A stretch of 64,000 nt of DNA from Holothuria scabra. Taxonomy: Eukaryota > Echinodermata > Holothuroidea > Aspidochirotida > Holothuriidae. The stretch is from contig CM074179.1 in assembly GCA_037179385.1 (NCBI GenBank), positions 30,571,903-30,635,902 of the forward strand. The letters are read 5' to 3'. Numbering within the stretch: position 1 is the stretch's first letter; every line of letters starts with the position of its first letter. Under the pieces are notes generated by a model. The model made no database searches. It had not been told where the DNA came from and worked only from the letters and a program-made list of their open reading frames with translations. A program made the position numbers and the translations under genes. This document shows, piece after piece, positions 53,601-64,000 of this stretch.

Positions 53601-56600
53601 GGGTGAGTATAGAAAAGCTCTATGTGTTTAACCAAAACACTATCAGAACAGTTCATGCTGTCTAATAGAAGCCTTGGTAATTTGCATTGTTTGAATTAAC
53701 AGTCAATCAAAAAGCTTGGCCAATGGAGAGTTTCTGTACCCCCTACAAGAAGCGTAGTTTGGGGTGAGAGGATTGGCCCATTTTAAAGCCAATTCAAAAA
53801 TGATTGTAGGGGACAACTTATCACCCATACCCAAAGTTAAAGGTACACCAGTGAAAGACCCGCTGTGAACTCTGATCTTGCTGCTCAATATTTGGCATCT
53901 GTGGGAGCATAATAAGTATAAAGATGACTCAAGCTCAACTTGATGCGATAATTGTTTGAACTTTAAAAGTTTCATCTTACGAGCATGGTGGTATGTTTCA
54001 TCAGTGCACAAAATTGCCAATGTAATGCTTCTCTCATAAAAGGCCACTTTTCAAATAATAATTTTCCAATAACATGTTGTTTTCAAGACCAGCGACGTGT
54101 CATTTCCTGCAATTTAGATGTACGTTGTTAGAAAATGTTGTAGCAGGGCCACTGTTTATGCACCTGTATACCTCCATTCTGTCAGTAAAATATTTAAAAA
54201 ATAAAATGAACTGCTTTTCAACTTTGGCCTGATCTTTCCACTGTTTGGGACAGAGATGCGCAACACAGATAAAATGAAGTCCGGAGAATCGTTTCCTTCA
54301 GCTGTTAGAGTTGGAACCATTTTCTATTTTTTTGGGGGGGGGGGGATGGGGTGGGGTATCTGTTTGAATTTTCATCGGAACTTTACCTAAACTATGATTT
54401 TCTTATTTTGAAAGAATTTGGAGATGCTTAGGGTTTTTCTGTGTAAAGGAACATAACAGATTTGTGAAGATTAAAATGGTTTCCCTTGCCCGAAATTAAG
54501 GTCTTGTGGAGTTTTGGAGAGCAGACTGTCCGTCTATGTAACGCTGTTTCGTACTGCTTTGGTTAAGACCTTTGATGACGCCGTATAGAGGGTAAATACA
54601 TGACGTCATAATACTCCCTTGTGGCCATAGTGGTGTATATGCAACTACGTAGTAGATCAGACTCGACATGCTAGATCGGTGAATGTGTACGCATAGCGTA
54701 TACAACAGTGCTCACTCAGCAGTGCATTCAACACAGAATCACGTGTACTTGGCGTAATTGTCCTCCAGAATGGCGGATTATTAACGTCATTCGAAAGCCG
54801 CTTTTCTCTTGTTTTTTCTTCTAAACGTATGAAAAAACTTTTGTAACAGCTTGAGGCAATAAAACATGATGGACAAACAACGGGAGGTAAATGATCCATC
54901 TGCCAGAGTTTGCATGCCAATGTGAAGACATAAAACGGTCGTCAGAGTTGGAAATGAATCGGGAAAGTTTGGTGAAGACTTGGAAAATTTGCCTTGCTCT
55001 GCCATTTTTTAGACTTCTCAAGGTTGCACGTGCTTGTTATATTTTGATACAAGATTTATTTCAAAAAATGGATATAGCAATAATTTTATCAATAGCAATA
55101 ATTTTATCAATAAATTTCGAATTCTTTCGACATTTTAAAATTTGTCTTGATCTAAATTTTGTAAGGTTTAAGTTTTGTAAAGATTTTAAAGGTAAAGGGA
55201 AAAGTATGCAAAAGATTACAATTATAATTTTGTTACTGTTGAATGAGATACATGACTATAGGTAATTGGGCTGTGCCACTGTGTGTTCTATGCGATCAAC
55301 CTCTCATGAAAAAATAAGTCGTGGGAAATTTTAGGGACATATGAGGGTTTGCCCCCTCTAAAGCTGTCCCTGATTTATATTCAGTGTGTTTTTACACTTG
55401 ATCGTTTCCCTTCGAAAACAATTTGTTTTACAATAATGGACGTGCCAAGCAGGTACTAACTTAAGTTAGGTAGTGGCCGACTAATAAGTTAAACGCCCGG
55501 TCTTGTCACATGGTTATTTTGTTATACGGAACCACAGAGCAATTGTAAAATTGTGGAAAATGCACAAAAACAACATCTTGGAAGAGAAAGAGTAACACAT
55601 GACTTGTCAATGGAAATTTTCGTTCCTTAAAATTAAGTGGCGAAAGGATTTCCCCATTCTCATGCTTAGTAATCAAACATATCCATATTAGAATATTTTC
55701 ACGTGAGACATTTGTAGGTGTATACCAGCACAATAACTGTGATAAAGCCCCTTAAAAACATTAGTAATCACACCCTGGGATCATATTTCATAAAGCACAA
55801 TGTGACTGGTAATGAGTACCCCGCAGGTAGAATTTTATAAAAGTCCTGCAAATTTTACTAAGGATGTAAAGTTAGACGTAATAACGTAATATCTCACCAG
55901 ATTGCAAGTAGAGATAACAATAATTCTGTAAGCGTTTAACATTCAAATTGCAAATTGCAAGACGAAACCAAGATTGTGTGTAAGTTTTTGCGCATCCTAT
56001 TTACAGAGGTGGTTAAACCAAGTAGCCTACTCGTAGTAGGATAAGACTTTGGATAGTTAACCAATGGCAATCGCTTAAGACTTGGATTAAATTAGCCTCA
56101 GCCTTGCCTTGCAGGTTGAGTCAACAACCTGTGATCTGATATTAGTTAGGAGTGATTTCCTAAGTGTTATGTCTCTTTCAACATTTTGAAAGATTTGGCC
56201 GTATCAGAGTTTCTTGAACGTTACAAGTGAAATGAAGTTTAAGCGAACCAGAGAAGTATAGTCAATCCAAGCACCACCAAACCCTGGGAAAATTTTCTTT
56301 TTGTTTCGACAAGTAAGTTTGGGTGAATAGTCCGCATAAGGCCATGTCACGAGGGTTTTTTTTAAAAATTGCTTACTATTCTGCTTGTCTCGAGTCCAAT
56401 TTACTACCATTAATCTTAAAAACCAACGACATGTCTCTTTGCAGACCGAGACAAGTCTCCGGTACAATTACAGCGCTGCAACATGTTTGTTTGTTTGTTT
56501 GCTGGCTTGCTTGTTTGTTTTTCTGATTGATTTTTTCATGTGACGTTTTATCGATTACCTTACTAGTATTTGTATTTGTTACGAATTCCTTAAAGAGCAC

Positions 56601-57660
56601 AAGCAGTCAGCCCATATCTGTTTTGAAACAACAGCTAAATCCCACGGCAATTTTCTTTTTATTTTATTTGTATGAGTCATTCACGGTATTTCAGATCTTA
56701 AATACTACCCATTCAAGGTAAAACCAACTGTTACTCTCAGTGAATTTCACAATTCAGGACGAAGATCTCACGTGATTTTCAAGAGCCATTCATAAATTAG
56801 GATAGTTCAATACATAGACATTTCACTTTCTAGTCAAAACCCCACCTCAATTGGGGGGTTAAGAAGTTTGGCCAGAATGACCTGCATGTGAGGCGGGGGT
56901 TTCAGCATGATATTTAAAACTTAAAAAGGAAGTCAACTGGGTCTTTGATCAGTCAGGGGGCGACCGCCACTCTGACAATAAAGACACTCTGTCTCTGCCT
57001 CATATTGTCTACTTTGACACTACGCCGACTCCACCTCTTTAATAAATATTCGGGGAGGAGGAATCCTCTCAAACTTTTTCTTATCGGTAAACAGTTAAGA
57101 GTTTTTTACTTGAAATTAAGTCCCTGCAAAGAATCGCCCTTCCAGAACCTTGTCTAGCCACGTAAATTGTAAAGTAACGACGGGAGGTCAAAGTTATTAC
57201 TGGGTTTATAAATTACACACAGGGAAATTTAATTGTCTATCAAGGTATCATATAAGTCACAGATCCAATTGAAAATTCTTATTTTTTAGCTTGATAAATG
57301 AGAAGTAAGTAAAAGTAACACAAACATATCATACTTCTGTAAAACATCAACAAACAAAAGCAACCGAAACGCAATTCAAAGTAAATGTTGTTGAAAGGTC
57401 GAAACCCGACGAATGTCTTAAACATACAAAAATGTTTCAATTGGCTTTAAATAAAAGTCTGATTCAAAAACATATCATATCATGTTTTGAATTACGTTAT
57501 CCACCCGGAAATCATGAAGCTCTTTTTATTAAGGATTTGTTGTTTAACCACCTACTCCGTTGCAACTTCCTGCTTACATCAAACCTACATGCAGGAGTAG
57601 AATTTTGAGTAAAGTATTAATTATTGATGCGATCACGTCAATGTCTCAAAGACTGCACGT
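53601..57660. other. No gene identified over 4 kb
   Basis: A 114-codon minus-strand open frame at 53703-54047 has no recognisable domain. A short tandem AGCAATAATTTTATCAAT pair lies at about 55076-55112. TTTG-rich sequence lies at 56483-56520. Confidence 0.4.
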
Positions 57661-57668
57661 TTCAGAGG

Positions 57669-57967
57669 TTATGAGCTTCCGACTTTCGGTCGAGAGGTAG
57701 AGGTCTACCCCTGGCCGTGTCATATCGAAGACTTAAAAAAAGGAACTTACTGCCATTGTGTTTGGTGCTCAGCGTTAGAAAATGGATGAGGGAAAATAAA
57801 TCAATGAGCAATAACTGTAAAAAACGGCCGTGGTCGGTTCGATTTTCAACAACTGAACTGCTTAGAAAATAAGCCATAGATTTTCATTAGACTAACTGAT
57901 CGACCGTTCGGTCGACCAACTGACTGACTGACTGACTGACTGACTGACTGACTGACTGACTGACTGA
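57669..57967 (+). mobile_element. tRNA-derived SINE with ACTG-repeat tail (copy e)
   Basis: The body GAAGACTTAAAAAAAGGAAC..ACTGCCATTG..CGGTTCGATTTTCAACAACTG..AATAAGCCATAG matches copies a-c. It runs into a pure ACTG tetranucleotide array (57918-57967), which serves as the tail. The tRNA-like head is strongly diverged. Confidence 0.65.
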
Positions 57968-58479
57968 TTGAATGAATGACTAATAAATATCTACCTAAAT
58001 AACTAACTTTAAAGTCTTAAAGTTTAGTCTACTATACTGTACACCTATCGGTGACGATGGAAAATTTTGCGCTTCCGGCTAGGTCAGTTGGTCAAAATAA
58101 TGTACCTTGGCAACCGCTTTGTTTGTGCGTGGTTATAACACTACACCGCCCTGCAAACTTACGTTTGTGTTAACCATAGCGTGAAATTCGAAACACATAA
58201 TACATCTTTGACCCATCACAAAATGCATTACCTGTGTGTGAGGGTTTCCCTAAGTTGGATTTAGTTCATACCACTGATTTTTCCGTAGTCCCACACAGGC
58301 GCACAACAACCTAGTCTTACACTTGGACAACTAACTAACAAAAAAACATTTTAGGCTTTAAACTGCAGTAACCAGACACAACAACCAGCCATCCTCTCTG
58401 GGAGCGTGGTTTGAATGACGAACAGTATCCGAGCTAGGTGGCACTCTTAACATTGGTTATGAATTACCTTTACAAACAC

Positions 58480-58980
58480 TAACATAATTTTCAAGCTGAA
58501 TATGAAAAGGATATAGAGCAAATTCATGTGGCTTTGAAAACTTTATTTGCTCTGGTACACCATGCCTTTTTTCTATCGGCACCCACTCCATCAATGCTCC
58601 ACCCAACGTGGAATTCCATCCAGAACCGTTTGCAAAACCACAGGCTACTCGAACGGCTTTCAACGGTTTCAAGTAGTAAATGAACGGTGCTTGTTGGTCA
58701 TGAACATGAATATAGTAATCTCAACTGGTTTTCTTACTGGTTTAAATGATAAAAGATGATGTTGAACGGAAAATGTCCAAAAACACATTCTAAACAATTT
58801 GAAACCTGGATAGATCCAAATGGTTTCTATCAGATGGAATTTAACCCTGGGCATGGCACCTTAGACCTTAGTCATGACACAGCTTACAGGTACAAAAAAA
58901 AATGGACGTCATATTTTTCGCAAAAGTGGGGAGGGGAAGCATGTCACTTCTTTCAAGAGATTACTCTGTAAAGGGTAATG
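58480..58980. other. Unidentified stretch open in several frames on both strands
   Basis: On the minus strand 58457-58672 reads through ACGFANGSGWNSTLGGALM and QIKFSKPHEFALYPFHIQLE, ending in a possible GTAATT donor. On the plus strand another frame reads AEYEKDIEQIHVALKTLF, and 58756-58971 reads FETWIDPNGFYQMEFNPGHG. I do not recognise any of these. One may be a real exon or an old transposon ORF, but the strand cannot be decided. Confidence 0.25.
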
Positions 58981-60734
58981 GATTTATTTCTTAAAAAGTG
59001 TGGCACATGTTTCCTCATGCTCCTCCTAAATCGACCATTGGAAGACAAAGCCGAAGTGATGGGGTAAAATAATAGAAAGCTTCTTTACAAAGCACGCCGT
59101 GTTAAGTTTCCCCCAGAAGTGTTTATCTTTTTCCTTGTAAGTCCCCCCAATATTTCTCTGTAACAATCATGGGTGCTACATAGACATATTGGGGAAATTA
59201 ACAGAGATTAGTAAACACGCTTTAGTGACATCAGTTATGAAAGCAAGCCGACGTATGTTTTCTAGTCCATTAGGTCAAAACGTTCAATGTGCATGGAAGT
59301 CTCTATAGTCGAACGTATATACTTTCTAATGTTTTCAAGCCGTGTACTTTCCAGTCTGCTTTACATTTCCACCTTTTCCGTTACCTAATACGTATGCCCA
59401 TATCATGTATAAAACGAGAACGCCGGGTTGTAATAACCAGCAAAACTGTTATAAACATTTAGGTTTTTTTTATTTCCGCTCTTATTATTTACTGACAAAA
59501 CGCACTTGATTGAAGTAAAAGCGGTCAGTGTTAGGGTCTAAAAATAGTAGTATTTGATTACACTACATGACAGGACCTACCTGGTTTTTGTATTTAAGTA
59601 GGTCATGAAGAAAATCATGCTCCATCATTACAGTTATTCATCTACTGCCATATTGGCAAGTTTATGAGGAGGAAGAGACAACAATCAATTCAATCAGTTC
59701 AATTATCACTATAGACTCATTCATGTTTGCAAATAAATGACATCACGGCCTCACCAATGCTAAGTAAGAGAGTTGATGAGTTACGCGCACATTTCTTCAC
59801 AATGCAATGTCGATTATGATTCGTCTCGATTCTGTGTGCAGTCGCGAGATCACTGCACACGCAAGACCAAATGTGCACGCATTCTATACCAATCAGTGAC
59901 GTAAGCGAGAATGGGTCTATAGAGTGTTTTCACTGATGTCACAAGCACGACCCTTTAAGAGGGCAAAAACGAGTGTAGAAGGCCTTAAGTGTGGATATCT
60001 TAGAATCACCTGACGTCACGCGTATTACCGTTGAACTTAAATTCTGCTGTTTTTTGCCTGGTAGTGGGTGTGGCTTACCAATTGTGAAGAAACGTGATAG
60101 CACTCTTGGAACTGTAATAAAGCATCTTAAAGTTAACATATGTTTATTATCGGTGTTTGTGTTGAAGGTCGCAACACACCATTGTCATAAGTTTGTTGGT
60201 ACTGAATTAGTATTTTGGAAAAATACCTTTGAGAGGATTAGCTCGCAGTTGTAATGGGAATAGGGGTTATTCAGATTCTTGTCCCTTCGGCTCACATCTG
60301 CATATTAATAGTTCCATGTATGTGTTTATTTTAAAGCTGAGATAACATACCATTTACCTGAATTTCAAGATTAACTTGCAATAATTTGCGGTATAACGGA
60401 TTAACAATTTGTATTACCAGATTACTACTTTGTCTTTACATATTACAATATTTGTGTGCACAGCACTAACAGGATTTCGTACTGATACGACTCCGGTCGC
60501 ATAGGTTCTTTTAAAAAAAAACGTACATAGAAACAGACACATTGCAGCAAACAACGGAAACGACGCACCAACCCACCCAAACAACCCTCTAAGTCACACA
60601 CAACCGCCTTCAACACCAACCCCCAAGACAACAAAATCCAAGAACATCCCTCACCACCCTTCAAGGCCCCCGAAAGCAACACCACGCTCGAAGGCAACAA
60701 CGTTAACACGCCGGGCAAAGGAAACAACACGTAA
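58981..60734. other. No gene; C/A-rich stretch before the LINE
   Basis: 60535-60734 is strongly C/A-rich on the plus strand and may be the 5' UTR or a decayed ORF1 of the LINE that follows. The antisense open frame over it (60443-60841) is a composition artefact. Confidence 0.35.
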
Positions 60735-60809
60735 AAGCACTGGCAAATATACAGGAACCAAGGGCCCAAGGGTGCCACGGAGGGTAACCTCATTATTCTC
60801 CGAAATAGC

Positions 60810-61865
60810 ATGAGCAGTCCTTCTGTTAAGCGGCCATTCACTTCAGCAGCTTGGCATTACTGGAAACACTTAAATATTGTTCGTGTAACAAAGAGAGGTT
60901 GCCGAGGTGGAACTTTGCGTCGGAAATCGCCTATTGTTACAGTCATATCTCAAAGAGAACCATCTGCCCCCCTCCATTCATTACGGGGTATATCCTTCTT
61001 TAATCTTGTTCCCGTTCATGCGTCCCCGATGTTGTCATCACATGACGTAAATAACAACAAACGAAGGGCATCACTTGCTGTATGGAACGCCGGTTCAATG
61101 AAAGCGAAAATTACATCCATTTGCGATTTTATCATTGATGAAAAACTTGATTTGCTTGCAATAACTGAATCCTGGTTGAGTGGTGACTCGCGTGATGATA
61201 GAGTAATGGCGGATCTGAAAAACACTTTGCCTCATTTTGTCATGTATCACCAGCCCCGCCTGCATCGAAAAGGTGGAGGGGTGTGCCTTCTATCTCATAA
61301 AGGTTTCAAGGTAACGAATAATACTGTCCACCATTATCGTTCTTTTGAATATATGGATGTTATCATATCCAGTGGTACAACCTCAGTAAGACTCTTCATC
61401 ATATACCGCCCTCCACCATCTCGAAAGAATGAACTGTCAACTAAAATATTCTTCGAGGAGTTTGGATCTCTATTGGAGATTATTATGATTTATTCAGGAC
61501 GCGTTGCGATGATCGGAGATTTCAACTTTCATGTAGATGATCCTACTGATCGTGACGCAACTACCTTTTCGGAGCTATTGGATTCGACTGGTTTTCAACA
61601 ACATGTTCGTATATCCACTGGAACTCATTATCATGGGCACACGCTAGACTTGTTAATATCGAGGAAAGCAGAGTCACTTGTTTCAAATGTCTCTGTTCTC
61701 ACTGGCATGCCGTCTGATCACAAACCGGTGAAGTGCGAGCTCAATATTTCACGCCCTCCGCCGGTTAAAGTAGAAATCTGTTCACGTAAGCTTCGTGGAA
61801 TTGATGTTGTTAAACTCAAAGAGGATATCGACGATCTGTCCTTATCACTGGGCACGTTTGCTTGA
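60810..61865 (+). pseudogene. LINE APE-type endonuclease fragment (351 codons)
   Basis: The basic segment RVTKRGCRGG precedes the EEP domain. Catalytic motifs are visible in order: WNAGS (N93), ITESWL (E120), GGGV, YRPPP (199-203), GDFNFH (D237, N239), TLDLLIS (D280) and SDHKPV (302-307). This nuclease nicks target DNA to prime reverse transcription. The frame is open upstream to 60735. It ends at a premature stop after SLGTFA, where some linker sequence seems to be missing. Confidence 0.9.
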
Positions 61866-62991
61866 TATCCATGCCCCTCTCAAGAAGCGCATTCTCACAC
61901 TTCGACCACTTTCACCATGGTTTGGTGACGAACTACAAAAGGTTAAACAGCAAAAACGAAGATTGGAGAGGAAAATGATAAAATCTGGGTTAACTATAGA
62001 TAGGCAGCTGTACTATGATCACTGTAAGATCTACCGCGAAATGCTAAATAACGCCAAACGCTGTTATCATCGGGATCAGATCGCAAAGTGTAATGATCGA
62101 CAATTGTTTAGACTTATTGATCGTATGTGTAATCCTATTCAAACGCATATATTGCCTGATCATGTCTCTGAGAAACTTTTGGCAAATGATTTCGCTAGTT
62201 TCTTCCACAAAAAGGTTCGTGACCTTCGTGATAACCTTGACAACCTTACTCCTCCAATGATCTCTGTGGATATCGGTGATGCTTGTGAGAGTACTTTTGC
62301 TTCGTTTGAGTATGTTGACAAAGAGCATGTTCGCAAACTCATCAGCCAATCACCTGCATCGTCTTGTGCTTTGGATCCTATTCCAACTGTTCTTCTAAAA
62401 TCATGTCTCGGTCCTTTACTGCCACACATTACAGATATTATTAATCATTCCTTGTCATCTGGAATTGTTCCCAAATCCTTGAAAACAGCGCAAGTCATTC
62501 CACTTCTGAAAAAACAAGGCCTTAACCAGAATGATTTTAAAAATTATAGACCTATATCAAACCTCAGATTTATTTTTAAAGTTTTAGAGCGAGCTGCTGC
62601 AGGCCAGCTTAATGATTATCTTCACCAGAATGGTCTATATGCCCCTATGCAATCGGCGTATCGTAAATTTCACAGCACCGAAACCGCAATGCTAAGAATT
62701 CACAATGATCTACTAAAAGCTGTGGATCAACACCAAGAAGCTGTATTAGTACTACTAGACTTCTCAGCGGCGTTCGATACTATAGCTCATGATATTACTC
62801 TTGAACGGTTGCAGGCTCGTTATGGTATTAATGGCACACCATTAAAGTGGTTCGATTCTTATTTAAAAGGACGCACTCAATTTGTGAATATAGGTGGAAT
62901 TTTATCTGACCCATGTAGCCTGGATGAAGGAGTACCGCAAGGCTCTGTACTTGGTCCATCCCTTTTCTATGTATGTAGCCCCACTAGGTGA
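61795..62991 (+). pseudogene. LINE linker and reverse transcriptase fragment (398 codons)
   Basis: After the frame change it reads LLDIHAPLKKR and a basic linker. It then has FFHKKVRDLRDNL, ALDPIPTVLLK, NYRPISNL, QSAYRKFHSTETA, LLDFSAAFDTIAHD (first catalytic Asp) and EGVPQGSVLGPSLF. The first 50-60 bases overlap the end of the previous frame and are not the original coding frame. It stops at 62991 through a shift consistent with loss of two bases. Confidence 0.9.
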
Positions 62992-63868
62992 CATTATTAC
63001 TGCTCATGGTATCAGTTATATGTCTTATGCTGACGACACTCAGATTTATTTCACTTTGAAACAAACTGAGCGTCATGTTGCAGTTTCCCGTCTTGAGCTT
63101 TGCATTCGTGATATTAAATCATGGAGTATACATAATAAGCTAATGTTTAATGATTCTAAGACAGAAGTCCTACATATTTCTTCTAAATTTCTGAAATGCC
63201 CTTCTTTTCCTAGAATTTCAATTGATGACACTTTTGTTGACATTACTAGTATTGCTAAGAGTCTTGGTGTCACTATGGATAGCACCCTGCAATTGAAAGA
63301 TCACGTGAACAATATCGTTTCTGCCGCTTCTTTTGCTATTTATAAGATTGGTCAGTTAAGCAACTATCTTGATCGTAAATCCACGGAGCGTCTTGTTCAT
63401 GCTTTTGTAACGTCACGTCTAGACTACTGCAATAGTCTCCTGTATGGGCTTCCATCAAACCATATTTCAAAGTTACAACGTATACAAAATTCCGCCGCGA
63501 GACTAGTAACACGTTCTAAGAAGCATGATCATATTACTCCAATCCTCCGTGAGTTGCACTGGCTACCGGTATATTATCGTATTATTTATAAAATAGCTAT
63601 ACTTACCTTCAGGTCATTACATGGCATGGCCCCGGATTACATTTCAAGTCTCATCACCAAATACTCACCAAGTCGCTGCTTACGATCATCATCTGAATTT
63701 TTTCTTTCCCATCCTCCAATTTCTAAAACTAAGTGTTATGGGGCCAGATCTTTTACTGTTGCTGCCCCTGAGGTTTGGAACAGCCTTCCTGCTAATGTGC
63801 GTTCTTTAACTAATTTTAATCATTTTAAAAAGAATTTGAAAACTTATTTTTTTAATTGTCTAAACTGA
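62894..63868 (+). pseudogene. LINE reverse transcriptase C-terminal fragment
   Basis: The genuine part begins at about SMYVAPLGDII. It holds SYADDTQIYF (catalytic D47/D48 of this fragment), SLGVTMD, SRLDYCNSLLYGLP, LHWLPVYYRIIYKI and EVWNSLPANVR. This C-terminal domain is typical of CR1/L2-type LINEs. The first 24 or so codons are read in a frame that belonged to the preceding segment. Confidence 0.9.
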
Positions 63869-63958
63869 TCACTGTTTTTGTATTTTAAGCTTTTTTGTTC
63901 TCTTCTGTGCTTTAAGTTTTGATTTTATCTGTGTTATTTTTAACCCTTTTCTTTGTAC

Positions 63959-63986
63959 AGCGCTTTGAGTGTTTTTGAAAAGCGCT
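63959..63986. repeat. LINE 3' terminal hairpin
   Basis: AGCGCTTT (63959-63966) pairs with AAAGCGCT (63979-63986) across a T-rich loop. It is followed by TATAAATA. Such a 3' stem-loop is expected to be what the LINE reverse transcriptase recognises. Confidence 0.7.
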
Positions 63987-64000
63987 TTATAAATAGCATT

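Larger units (their letters stand above)
60735..64000 (+). mobile_element. CR1-like LINE, nearly full-length, frameshifted
   Basis: From the left come a basic lead-in, an APE-type endonuclease, a linker, a reverse transcriptase with YADD, the CR1-type C-terminal domain, the stop at 63866-63868 and a 3' UTR. The 3' UTR ends with an AGCGCTTT/AAAGCGCT hairpin and TATAAATA. Two frame changes (about 61845-61865 and 62965-62985) break the polyprotein. The left boundary is uncertain and the right end reaches the window edge. It shares 3' end words with the copy at 48457-50482 but differs clearly in protein, so it is another subfamily. Confidence 0.9.

Noticed and set aside
53703..54047. 114-codon minus-strand open frame
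   Set aside because: No recognisable domain or flanking splice structure, and it lies beside interspersed-repeat sequence.
60443..60841. 132-codon minus-strand open frame with hydrophobic stretches
   Set aside because: It lies antisense to C/A-rich LINE leader sequence, matches no family and overlaps the start of the LINE coding region.

Overview
This is a eukaryotic (animal) genomic window: AT-rich, intron-rich and heavily loaded with transposons. It shows no prokaryotic features, operons or CRISPR arrays. Two real multi-exon genes can be assembled from short exons with matching splice sites and phases. The gene content (a WFIKKN-type secreted inhibitor and an interleukin-17 cytokine), the CR1-like LINEs, the tRNA-derived SINEs and the many small DNA transposons suggest a marine invertebrate. 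A deuterostome such as an echinoderm, hemichordate or cephalochordate is my best guess, but the window does not settle it.

Region 1 (1-11932, + strand): the 3' seven exons of a WFIKKN-like gene (Ig - Kunitz - Kunitz - NTR). The WAP and Kazal/follistatin exons expected upstream lie off the left edge. All six internal splice junctions agree in phase and give 462 codons to the stop at 11930-11932. The introns hold a hAT-like element (5751-8280), a six-unit 22-bp tandem repeat and two SINE copies.

Region 2 (11933-30342): no supportable protein gene. It holds TA microsatellites around a tRNA-like unit, TTAA-flanked and foldback MITEs, a SINE copy, two nested hAT-like elements, a GTTCGCCCC-rich palindromic element, and a textbook hAT MITE with a perfect 8-bp target duplication (27035-27219).

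Region 3 (30343-34865, - strand): a complete four-exon interleukin-17-like gene. It encodes 195 aa with a signal peptide, a Thr/Pro-rich, sequon-rich N-terminal extension and a cysteine-rich IL-17 domain. A TATA-like box lies about 110 bp upstream of the ATG.

Region 4 (34866-48456): mostly non-coding, with a minisatellite, a SINE, a foldback MITE, a 650-bp TTAA-flanked element with CGCGGAA-rich ends, and a 1.8-kb hAT-like element with an exact 8-bp target duplication (46404-48233).

Region 5 (48457-64000): two CR1-like non-LTR retrotransposons. The minus-strand copy (48457-50482) is 5'-truncated and frameshifted, and its TATG tail forms the large TACA microsatellite. The plus-strand copy (about 60735-64000, running off the right edge) keeps an endonuclease and a reverse transcriptase but is broken by two frameshifts. 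Between them are tRNA-like sequence, G+C-rich transposon debris, another SINE with an ACTG-repeat tail, and an unidentified stretch open in several frames (58480-58980).

The two genes are unrelated in pathway as far as the sequence shows. Both encode secreted extracellular proteins. Everything else is best read as mobile-element sediment.
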